Shown here one piece after another: positions 44,507 through 53,200 of a DNA stretch of 54,919 bases. Source of the stretch: Crocinitomicaceae bacterium (GTDB lineage: Bacteria; Bacteroidota; Bacteroidia; Flavobacteriales_D; Crocinitomicaceae). The position numbers and the translations under genes are program-made. Every line of letters starts with the position of its first letter. The stretch's first letter is position 1. The stretch covers positions 1 to 54,919 of the forward strand of contig JAKVAS010000003.1 in the NCBI GenBank assembly GCA_022448165.1, in the 5' to 3' direction. The notes under the pieces are model-generated. The model saw only the letters and a program-made list of their open reading frames with translations. It was not told where the DNA came from and made no database searches.

Positions 44507-45835
44507 ATGCGCATAGTTTATTTCATATTATATTTCACTCTCAAATATTCATTCCGAATATTTTATCCTCGACAAAAAATGGTCAACTCTCCAAAAGAGT
44601 TTTTTGGTCGTACGATATACGTAAGCAACCATTCCGCTTCTTTCATGGATCCTTTGGTAGTTGCTGCACTTCGAAGACCAATCGTTTTTTTCATGACCCG
44701 TTCAGACGTATTCACAACAATATCTAAACCTTTTTTATGGGCTTGTCAAATGCTACCTATTTACCGTCAGCATGATGGAGAGGATACCAAGAAAAAAAAT
44801 GAACAGGTATTTCAGAAATGTACAAACATTTTAAAGTATGGGAGAAATCTATTAATTTTTGGAGAAGGATTTACCGATGATACCTTTATTAGACGATTAA
44901 AACCTGTTAAAAAAGGTGCTGTACGAATTGGATTTATTACACTTGAGGCAATGAACTGGAAAAAGAATGTTTACATCGCCGCTGTAGGGTGTAATTATTC
45001 TAATCCAAATCAAATGCTTAGTGATATACTTATTTCAACTTCAGAAAAGATTTGCCTAAACGATTACAGAGAAGCCTACAAAGAAAATCCAAGTAAAACA
45101 ATTACGGATCTTACGAAGCTTGTTGAAAAACTCATGCAAGAGCAAATTACTCATGTAATGAAGAAGGAAAATGCTCCAATGCATGAAAACATAATGATGC
45201 TAACACGAAAAGGTATTACCCCTGATAACTTTGACCGTTCTCGCTCCCTTGTGGATCGTTGGAAATATTCTCAAAAACTGGCTAACTGGCTAAATGATCA
45301 AGAAGTGACTGAAGACAACAATCTAGGAAGGTTTAAATCATCATCAGATAATTACTTTAAGCTTCTAAAACGATTTAAACTGGAAGAACGATTAATTCAT
45401 TGGAAACTATCAAACAGAAATGGGAGCAGAGCTAAAGAAATATTAACCATCATTGCCCTATTCCCTCTTGCAATTCTTGGTTTAATTCATTGCGGAATTC
45501 CTTACTTCTTTATTAAACGTTTTGTTGAAAAGAGTTTCAGACGTAAAGTTTTCTGGGGTTCGGTAAAATTAATCCTTGGAAAGTTAACAATTGGGCTACT
45601 CAACATCCCAGTAATATTTGCTTTTTATTACTTTGTATACCCAAATTGGTGGGTTTCAATACTGTATTATTTACTAATTGGAATATTCGGCCTTGCTGCC
45701 TACATCTCAATGTTAAAGATAAGGGATTTTAAAAAGAAGGGTATAATAAACAAAACAGACCTTTCAAAATTCATCAAAAAGCGTGAAGCATTAATTGAAC
45801 AAATGAAAAACGTAGTACCCACAGAGTTTCATTGA
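44507..45835 (+). CDS. 1-acyl-glycerol-3-phosphate acyltransferase family protein (PlsC-like)
   Basis: The protein is 442 residues, longer than classical PlsC (about 245). The acyltransferase domain (about residues 15-230) shows VSNHSASFMDPLV (NHx4D), MLPIYRQHDG and ILIFGEGFTDDTFIRRLKPV (EG motif), then GAVRIGFITLEAM. A helical middle section precedes two or three C-terminal membrane helices (LTIIALFPLAILGLIHCGI, LNIPVIFAFYYFVYPNWWVS). It should transfer an acyl chain to a glycerolipid or similar acceptor at the membrane. It ends flush against crcB on the other strand. Confidence 0.88.
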   Translation: MRIVYFILYFTLKYSFRIFYPRQKMVNSPKEFFGRTIYVSNHSASFMDPLVVAALRRPIVFFMTRSDVFTTISKPFLWACQMLPIYRQHDGEDTKKKNEQVFQKCTNILKYGRNLLIFGEGFTDDTFIRRLKPVKKGAVRIGFITLEAMNWKKNVYIAAVGCNYSNPNQMLSDILISTSEKICLNDYREAYKENPSKTITDLTKLVEKLMQEQITHVMKKENAPMHENIMMLTRKGITPDNFDRSRSLVDRWKYSQKLANWLNDQEVTEDNNLGRFKSSSDNYFKLLKRFKLEERLIHWKLSNRNGSRAKEILTIIALFPLAILGLIHCGIPYFFIKRFVEKSFRRKVFWGSVKLILGKLTIGLLNIPVIFAFYYFVYPNWWVSILYYLLIGIFGLAAYISMLKIRDFKKKGIINKTDLSKFIKKREALIEQMKNVVPTEFH

Positions 45836-46198
45836 CTATACTTTCGTCCTAATAAAATAAATCAAACCAACGCCCACAATTATAGACACCATAATATTTG
45901 CAACCGCCAACACCACATTTCCAGCCTCAAGAAGGTTGAAAGTATCATTACTAAATGTACTAAATGTGCTGAACCCTCCACAGAAACCAACAATTATTAA
46001 CGGTTGAATCCACGCGCTATTTTCAGAGCTACCACTTGTTCCTACCACTATTAACGCCAATAGGACACACGCAATAATATTAGCAATAAAAGTACCTAAA
46101 GGAAAGTCTATTTTCATCATACTCAAGGCCGCCTTACCGACTAAAAATCGACAAAGGCTTCCCAAGCCACCTCCAATAAATATATATAAATACGTCAT
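45836..46198 (-). CDS. crcB: Fluoride ion channel/exporter CrcB (Fluc)
   Basis: The protein is 120 residues with four membrane helices. Family residues: GGGLGSLCRFLVGK at the N-terminus, FPLGTFIANIIACVLLALI with the conserved Asn, and GFCGGFSTFSTFSNDTFNLL, the Phe/Thr track of the pore. It forms a dual-topology dimer that lets fluoride out of the cell. I see no clear fluoride riboswitch, and none would fit since the gene overlaps the PAP2 gene by 4 bases. Confidence 0.95.
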   Translation of the reverse strand: MTYLYIFIGGGLGSLCRFLVGKAALSMMKIDFPLGTFIANIIACVLLALIVVGTSGSSENSAWIQPLIIVGFCGGFSTFSTFSNDTFNLLEAGNVVLAVANIMVSIIVGVGLIYFIRTKV

Positions 46199-46791
46199 TC
46201 GTGATTACTCGATCGATATACAATATTAACAAAAACATATCGATACATGACAAATGCAATAGAAGTACCGAGTACAGCACCGGCAATCACATCGGTCAGA
46301 TAGTGCACTCCCAAATAGATCCTACTAAAACTTACCAATATTGCAACAGGAATTAAAACAAAGGGAATTTTGGAATAATATGCCTTCAAGTGCCAAGATG
46401 ATAAAGCACAAATCATAAAGAAATTTGCTGCATGGGCAGATAAGAAACCAAACATTCCCCCCTTATAAAAACTTCCGTCCTCAAACTGATAAAAATGTAA
46501 CTTATCCGTTAATTCCATATGGTGAGAAGGGCGAAAACGTTCGAAGACATTCTTAAATGCATGCGTCGACAATAAATCAGCTATAACCACACCAACAATA
46601 ACCGTAAAAAGAAACACAACTGTCTCTTTCCAACCAACTTTTCGGAAACTTAAAAAAAGCAATGTTAGGTAAAACGGAATCCAGGGTGTTTTTGCCGAAA
46701 CGTACCACATGAACTCATCAAGAAACGGAGTATTCCAACCGTTAACGATTTCTACAATTAGCCTATCTATAGATTCAAGATAATCGATCAT
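46195..46791 (-). CDS. PAP2-family membrane phosphatase
   Basis: The protein is 198 residues, five to six helices. The three phosphatase motifs are recognisable: [12 protein letters not shown] (motif 1, KxxxxxxRP-like), [12 protein letters not shown] (SAH; the common form is PSGH) and [20 protein letters not shown] (SRxxxxxHxxxD). It likely removes phosphate from undecaprenyl pyrophosphate or a lipid phosphate outside the inner membrane. It overlaps obgE by 17 bases upstream and crcB by 4 downstream, so all three form one message. Confidence 0.9.
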   Translation of the reverse strand: MIDYLESIDRLIVEIVNGWNTPFLDEFMWYVSAKTPWIPFYLTLLFLSFRKVGWKETVVFLFTVIVGVVIADLLSTHAFKNVFERFRPSHHMELTDKLHFYQFEDGSFYKGGMFGFLSAHAANFFMICALSSWHLKAYYSKIPFVLIPVAILVSFSRIYLGVHYLTDVIAGAVLGTSIAFVMYRYVFVNIVYRSSNHE

Positions 46792-47779
46792 CGTTTAACG
46801 TTTCCCAAATTAAATCCTTTAGTTCAACAATTCCCATTTGAGCAACAGAAGAAATGAACATTGATTTTACTTTTTTGGGAAGCTCTTTCTTAATTTCACT
46901 TTTCAATTCTTCGTCCAACATATCACTTTTAGAGATTGCTAGCAAACGATCCTTATGCATCAATTCAGGATTATAAAGCTTCAACTCATTCAATAAAACT
47001 TCATACTCTTTCTTAATATCATCACTATCCGCAGGCACCATAAATAATAGTAACGAATTCCTCTCAATATGCCTCAAGAAGCGCAATCCTAAACCCTTTC
47101 CTTTATGTGCATCTTCAATAATCCCAGGAATATCCGCCATAACAAAAGATCGATGATCTCTATACTTTACAATACCTAAATTCGGTTTAATTGTAGTAAA
47201 CGGATAGTCTGCGATCTCAGGTTTTGCCGCCGTTACAACTGACAACAATGTACTTTTCCCTGCATTTGGAAGTCCCACAAGACCAACATCCGCCAAGACT
47301 TTCAATTCTAAGATCTTCCACCCTTCACGTCCATCCTCTCCTGGTTGCGCGTATCTAGGCGTTTGATTCATAGACGACTTGAAATTATTATTTCCAAGTC
47401 CCCCTCGGCCTCCTGGTTGAATAATCCTTTCTTCCCCCGGTTCAGTTATTTCAAATAAAATCTCACGTGTTTCTCCATCCCTAACAACAGTTCCCAATGG
47501 AACATCAATATACGCATCCGTCCCTTGAGCGCCAGTCTTAAGATTTCCTGAACCATGGACACCATGTCCAGCTTTTATATGTTTTTTAAATTTTAAAGGA
47601 AGTAATGTCCATAATTGTGGATTTCCACGAAGAATAACATGACCTCCACGACCACCATCACCACCATCAGGTCCACCTTTAGGGATATACTTCTCCCTGC
47701 GATAGTGCATAGAACCACCACCACCTTTACCTGAGGTACAGTGAATCTTTACGTAATCAACAAAATTATTCGATGCCAT
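46775..47779 (-). CDS. obgE: Obg family ribosome-associated GTPase
   Basis: The protein is 334 residues. The Obg glycine-rich fold covers about residues 1-158 ([59 protein letters not shown]). The G domain follows: [12 protein letters not shown] (G1), [11 protein letters not shown] (G2), [17 protein letters not shown] (G3) and [10 protein letters not shown] (G4). It lacks the extra C-terminal domain of some members, and its end overlaps the PAP2 start. It acts in 50S ribosome assembly and stress control. 46 bp separate it from the hpt-adk gene on the same strand. Confidence 0.96.
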   Translation of the reverse strand: MASNNFVDYVKIHCTSGKGGGGSMHYRREKYIPKGGPDGGDGGRGGHVILRGNPQLWTLLPLKFKKHIKAGHGVHGSGNLKTGAQGTDAYIDVPLGTVVRDGETREILFEITEPGEERIIQPGGRGGLGNNNFKSSMNQTPRYAQPGEDGREGWKILELKVLADVGLVGLPNAGKSTLLSVVTAAKPEIADYPFTTIKPNLGIVKYRDHRSFVMADIPGIIEDAHKGKGLGLRFLRHIERNSLLLFMVPADSDDIKKEYEVLLNELKLYNPELMHKDRLLAISKSDMLDEELKSEIKKELPKKVKSMFISSVAQMGIVELKDLIWETLNDDRLS

Positions 47780-47825
47780 TTGAAGTGTATTTTAATTACG
47801 CAAACAATCCCTTAATAAGAAAATC

Positions 47826-48941
47826 TTATTGAGAATCAATTACGGTATAAAGTCTTTGCGTTATTTCGTCAATTGATCCAACCCCATCAATTTCAGCTAA
47901 TTTATCTTGTGATTCGTAGAAACCAGCAACTGGTGCTGTACTAGAATTATATGTATCAATTCTGTTCTGAATAATTTCTGGATCAGCATCATCCTTTCTT
48001 CCTGACACTTCCGCTCTTGACAATAAACGTGTTTTCAACTCATCTTCAGGAACAACCAATGATAACATCGACGTAACACTAGTTCCTTTAGATTCCAAAA
48101 ACACATCCAAAGCCTCCGCCTGAGCAGTTGTTCTTGGAAAACCATCATAAATAACACCCTTGGCATCTGGATATTTTGATACTTCAGATTCCAATATTTT
48201 AATCGTAACATCATCAGGTACCAAGTTTCCTTTATCAGAATAACTCTTCGCTAACTTTGCCAATTCAGATTCTGGATCTAATGCTCTAAAAACATCTCCC
48301 GTCGAGATATGAACTAGATCATACTTTTCCTTTAGTCTTTCAGATTGTGTCCCTTTTCCTGCACCAGGAGGTCCGAATAGTACTATGTTTAACATATTCG
48401 TTTGATTATTCGTTTGTCTAATTTGATAAATAGTATCAAGATTTCTTCCTTTCTCATTGTAATCCAAACCATATCCAACAACAAAAGCATTCGGAATAGA
48501 AAAACCTATATAATCCGGACGTTTACTCCCTTTAAACGCATCTGGTTTATACAATAGCGTGCATATTTTTACTGATGCTGGCTTTTCTGAATTCAGTAAT
48601 GAAATAATTTTGTCAATGGTAACACCTGTATCCACAATATCTTCAACAATGACAACATCCTTTCCTGTGAGATCCAAATTCAAGCCTATGAGTTCATCCA
48701 CTCTTCCGCGTGATTCCGTTCCAGAATAAGAGCTCATTTTCACAAAAGAAATTTCACATTCCAAAGAAATGTTTTTCATCAGGTCTGATGAAAACATAAA
48801 CGCTCCATTCAAAACAGAAATAAAAACCAAATCACGACCGAGGTACTCAGTGTTAATGGTTTCGGCTAGCGACCGAACTTCTTTTTGAATTTCTTCGTTG
48901 GTAATAAATACCTCAAATGATTTGTCTAAAACCTTAATCAC
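47826..48941 (-). CDS. adk: Hypoxanthine phosphoribosyltransferase-adenylate kinase fusion
   Basis: I choose GTG 48941 (MIKVLDKSFEVFITNEEI); the frame opens from a TTG at 48962 but a promoter box covers that point. About 371 residues. Residues 1-175 are an Hpt domain: FISVLNGAFMFSSDLMK, VKMSSYSGTESRGRV (flexible loop), VVIVEDIVDTGVTIDKI (PRPP motif) and VGYGLDYNEKGRNL. Residues 183-371 are Adk: LFGPPGAGKGTQSERL, YDGFPRTTAQAEAL, and the short lid SRAEVSGRKDDADPEII. It links purine salvage (hypoxanthine or guanine to nucleotide) with AMP/ADP balance. This fusion occurs in Flavobacteriia, where it is often annotated only as adenylate kinase. Confidence 0.92.
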   Translation of the reverse strand: MIKVLDKSFEVFITNEEIQKEVRSLAETINTEYLGRDLVFISVLNGAFMFSSDLMKNISLECEISFVKMSSYSGTESRGRVDELIGLNLDLTGKDVVIVEDIVDTGVTIDKIISLLNSEKPASVKICTLLYKPDAFKGSKRPDYIGFSIPNAFVVGYGLDYNEKGRNLDTIYQIRQTNNQTNMLNIVLFGPPGAGKGTQSERLKEKYDLVHISTGDVFRALDPESELAKLAKSYSDKGNLVPDDVTIKILESEVSKYPDAKGVIYDGFPRTTAQAEALDVFLESKGTSVTSMLSLVVPEDELKTRLLSRAEVSGRKDDADPEIIQNRIDTYNSSTAPVAGFYESQDKLAEIDGVGSIDEITQRLYTVIDSQ

Positions 48942-48959
48942 GTGTAATAATTTGAAGAG

Positions 48960-48967
48960 CAAAAGTA
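48960..48967 (-). promoter_or_regulatory. -7 promoter box TACTTTTG for hpt-adk
   Basis: On the minus strand TACTTTTG fits TAnnTTTG. It leaves 18 nt to GTG 48941 and overlaps the upstream TTG at 48960-48962, which decides the start. Confidence 0.5.
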
Positions 48968-49033
48968 CTATTTTCTTATCAATTATATGGAACTATTCCT
49001 TGAATAGAAGCATTCAATATCTAAAATTGACAT

Positions 49034-49041
49034 TATCTTTG
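49034..49041 (+). promoter_or_regulatory. -7 promoter box TATCTTTG for purK, predicted leaderless
   Basis: TATCTTTG fits TAnnTTTG and only 4 nt separate it from ATG 49046, so the message should begin at the start codon. No ideal -33 TTG was seen. Confidence 0.6.
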
Positions 49042-49045
49042 CCAA

Positions 49046-50194
49046 ATGGAAAGAATGGTAACGGGAAAAGCGCATCGACTTGGAATTCTAGGTGGAGGCC
49101 AATTAGGAAGAATGTTCATACAAGCTGCTATCAACTATGATATTCATGTACACATCATGGATAACGGCTTAAACACACCTAGCTCTGCAATATCTAACAC
49201 GTATACAGAAGGTGACATCACCAACTATGATGATGTTTTAAATTTTGGAAAAGACAAAGATATTATCACTGTTGAAATTGAAAATGTAAATGTTGAAGCC
49301 CTAAAACAACTTGCTATCGAAGGGAAAAAAATTTTCCCACAACCAGTAGTTTTAGAAATCATTAAAGACAAAGGACTTCAAAAACAATTTTACATAGAAA
49401 ATAACATTCCCACTTCTAACTTCTCTCTCACGAATGCGGAAACGGACAAAAATGAACTCCTTCAAAAAATCCCTTTTGTTCATAAATTACGAACAGGTGG
49501 CTATGACGGAAAAGGTGTAGAAATCATTCGAAAACCAGAAGATTTAAAAAACACCTTTAAAGCTCCGGCAATTCTAGAAGAACTAGTTCCTTTTGAAAAA
49601 GAAATCTCAATCATTGTTGCAAGAAACGAGCAAGGAGAAACGGCCGTATACCAGAGTGTAGAGTGCGAATTCAACGATGCAAATCTTGTTTCATTTCTCT
49701 TCTCCCCAGCCGCAGTTTCCGCGGAAATAGAACAAAAAGCAACAACACTTGCCATTGAAGTCATCAATAAATTTAAAATGGTAGGAATTCTAGCAGTAGA
49801 AATGTTCCTTACACCTTCAGGTGAATTATTAGTAAATGAAGTAGCTCCTAGACCTCACAATAGCGGACATCATACAATCGAATGCAACATAACCTCACAA
49901 TTTGAACAACATCTTCGATCTATAATGAACTTCCCGTTAGGATGTACAGATATGGTTCGATCTGGAGCAATGATCAACCTTATTGGAGAAATTGGACACA
50001 CAGGAAAAGTGCGCTATGACGGGTTAACTGAGATCATTCGAAGAAAAGGTGTTCACGTTCATTTATACGGAAAAGAAGAAACCAAAGCTAACCGTAAAAT
50101 GGGACATGTTACTGTTGCTCTAAGCGAACTATCTGAAGCTAAAAAAGTAGCAACTGAAATAAAAGACTTAATTCGAGTAATTTCCGAATCATAA
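49046..50194 (+). CDS. purK: 5-(carboxyamino)imidazole ribonucleotide synthase
   Basis: The protein is 382 residues, the family length. ATP-grasp enzyme: LGILGGGQLGRMFIQAA at residues 12-28, IITVEIENVNVEAL, PFVHKLRTGGYDGKGVEI, ILEELVPFEKEISIIVARN, AVEMFLTPSGELLVNEVAPR and PHNSGHHTIEC. It uses ATP and bicarbonate to carboxylate AIR to N5-CAIR in purine synthesis; PurE, its partner, is not in the window. Divergent from hpt-adk, another purine enzyme, with a 104-bp gap between the two start codons, so the two may share control. Confidence 0.95.
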   Translation: MERMVTGKAHRLGILGGGQLGRMFIQAAINYDIHVHIMDNGLNTPSSAISNTYTEGDITNYDDVLNFGKDKDIITVEIENVNVEALKQLAIEGKKIFPQPVVLEIIKDKGLQKQFYIENNIPTSNFSLTNAETDKNELLQKIPFVHKLRTGGYDGKGVEIIRKPEDLKNTFKAPAILEELVPFEKEISIIVARNEQGETAVYQSVECEFNDANLVSFLFSPAAVSAEIEQKATTLAIEVINKFKMVGILAVEMFLTPSGELLVNEVAPRPHNSGHHTIECNITSQFEQHLRSIMNFPLGCTDMVRSGAMINLIGEIGHTGKVRYDGLTEIIRRKGVHVHLYGKEETKANRKMGHVTVALSELSEAKKVATEIKDLIRVISES

Positions 50195-50246
50195 ATATTC
50201 CTACATATAAGTAACAGGTTCTTAGTATTTTACTTAAATTAGACTA

Positions 50247-50264
50247 CGTTGATATAAATCAACG
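50247..50264. promoter_or_regulatory. 18-bp palindrome just before the SpoIIE sensor gene
   Basis: CGTTGAT (50247-50253) and ATCAACG (50258-50264) form a perfect 7-bp inverted repeat around ATAA. The right arm ends 8 bases before ATG 50273. It could be an operator or an mRNA hairpin over the ribosome site. No such sequence was seen elsewhere in the window by eye. Confidence 0.4.
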
Positions 50265-50272
50265 CTACTTTA

Positions 50273-53200
50273 ATGACAAAAAAACTACTACTACTTCTTT
50301 GCTTACTGTTGAATGTCGGACTATGGTCTCAAATACGTCAGTTTGAACACTTCGGAAGACGTGAAGGCCTTGGGATGTCATCAATTCACTGTGCTAGACA
50401 ATCTTCGGACGGACATCTTTGGATCGGACTAGATGGCGCTGGGCTAAGTAAGTTTGACGGGGAAAATTTCACCGAAATAACCCCAATTAATGGACCGAGA
50501 ACACTTCATGTAACTGACATCCTCTTTTCCGAGGACAATGTACTATTTGCTTCTCGTTTTAACGGATTTTTTTCTTATTCCCAAAAGAACAACAGTATTC
50601 AACGTATTGATGATAATGATTTCGGTAGAAAATTCGGAGACCGTAAACGACTCTTGCAGGAGGGCAAATCCCTATACTTATTCTACCAAAGACAAATCAT
50701 ATGGAAGTCCAACGGAGTCTTTAAGCCAATAACTCATAGAGACCTTCCAAAAGAAAATATCAATGTAATTGATCACATACTACTAGATCAAGGTATTTTA
50801 TTCTCCACAGAAACAGGATGGTTCCACGTATTAGAAGGGAAAATCACCCCTATATGTGAATGGATCGGAAAAACCAACCTTGACGTCTCAAATTATCGTT
50901 TTGGGTATAAAAAAGACAACATTGTTACATTGTGCTCCCCATACGCAGATAACTGGATTCAGATTAAACTGAATAAAGAATCAATACCAACATTAACGCG
51001 TGGGATGCACGTATCAACTCCTTTTAATTCAGGAGAACAAATCTCTAAATGTACTTACAATGAGAAAAGAAAAGATGTCGTCTTAATTACAAATACTGGT
51101 CGATTATTCAGTGTTCATAGTGGAACATTAAAACTCATACCTCACAACATGGAGTATCCCTTTTCGGATATCGACGATCTCTTTATTGATTTCAATGGCT
51201 CCATCTGGCTTTCGTCAACACATAGTGGTCTTCATAAAGTATCGACAGAACCTTTTGTTCAATTCAAAATGAACCCAATAATGCGTGTTGAAAACATCAG
51301 TTTAACGCATAAAATTGATGAGCTTTTAGTTTTGGATTTTTTTGGCGGTAATACGCATATTGGCAACCCTCTTATTCCTGATGAATTCAAATCCTTTGAC
51401 TTTCATACGTACTCTATTGATAAAGGAAAAAAAGAATACTATTTCGCTACAAACAACGGAATCAAAACCCTTGATCGAGAAGCTCCTGGTAAAATATCTT
51501 TTAACACATTTTTATTACCAAATGAAAAAATAAGTATTGCAATAGAAGAAAATGGATATCTCTGGTACAGTCCTTTCGGAGAAGGGTTATATAGATACGA
51601 TTTAAAAACAAAGAAGACTCAATCCATCCAAACAGATCAAAAAAGAACATTAGAGTTTGTTTATACTGCCCAAAAATCTAAAGACGGTAAGTTTTTGTAT
51701 TTCGGAGGAAACAATGGCGTATACAAAGTAAACATTGAATCAGGCCTAGCCTCACCGATCATGGGGAGTCAAACTCAATATGCAGGTAATTCTGCAACTG
51801 ACAGCTACGGAAACTGTTGGTTCACATGTGGAGAAAACCTTTTAGGAATATTAAACAACGGAACAACTCGGATAATTTCTGATCAAAAATATTTTAATTC
51901 CCCACTGTTCTATACATTAGAATCCGATAGTTTTGGCAATTTAATTCTGGGAACCAATAAAGGAATCTCTATCATAAATATTGGAGAGTTCGGCAACATC
52001 CTTTCCTCAAACCATTATGATTCAAGCACTGGATTTGAAGGATATGAGACTCACACAAGATCCAACTTCAAAGACAACTCAATAATATATGTTGGTACCA
52101 TTGAAGGCCTATTTATTATTGATACAAAAGAACTAGAATCAACAAGTCCACCGAACCAACCATATATCTATAATCTCCTTGAAAAAGCCAACGCTCAAGA
52201 AAGAAACTCAACCGCCCATTTTAAAATAACAGTTCTCAACCCCAGAACTAAATCGCTTCAATACCGATATCGCCTAGTAGAACTTAATGAAACCTGGGAA
52301 GAAAATCACGGTTCACAAGAAATAACCTTTGACAAACTAAAAAGTGGAAGGTTCACACTAGAGGCTCAAGCCTCATACGATGGGGCACACTGGAGCGAAT
52401 CCTCTTTTCAGCATTTTGATATTAATGTATCTATTTGGAAATCTTCATGGTTCATTGTAGTACTTATCGGAGGGATCATTGCTCTAAATTTATTCCTATT
52501 ATCTTTCAATAAAAACACGCGTACAATAAACCTGTTAGGAGAAGAGTCTAAACAAATCTATCTAGAAATGGCTCCTGCAATGCTCATTTTTGCGGCATTC
52601 TATGTTACAAGCTCTCACTTAATCGCACCTATAGTTACAAGTGAATTAACAGGAAGTACGACTATCACATTAATTGAAGGAGTCATACTAATTGCTTTAT
52701 ATCTTACCTCCCTTGTTTTCAAACGCCAAAACAAAAAACACTTGTATCTACATTTATTAATTATTGCGATAGGTATCATCACTTTACACTTCTTTTGGGA
52801 GCTATACATTTCAAACCTTTATCCTTATCACATTTTAGGAATTGTTCTTACAGGAACTGTAGCTCCCTATGTTTTCACTCGCCTTTCACATTCAACCATC
52901 TACAGTTTCATTACTATACTAATTACCATAATTATTGTTTTCAATGTAGATAATCCTGCCTACCCTAAACCCTATACCATAATTGGCATATTTGTTAATG
53001 CAAGCCTGATTATTTTTAACAGCCACTTACGTTACAGCTCTTTAGAAAAGTTAACATTCATATCAGGTATTATTAATCAAGGAAATATTCCCGTAATTTC
53101 TTATGATTCAAAAGGAACCATATCTTTTGCCACCGAAAACATATCTAATTTTGTCAATTTAACCCACGAAGAACTCATAAATAATAACATCTCTGCCTTA

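Noticed and set aside
48942-48962. TTG start at 48962 for hpt-adk
   Set aside because: The TTG is part of a TACTTTTG promoter box, and GTG 48941 gives the usual family N-terminus.
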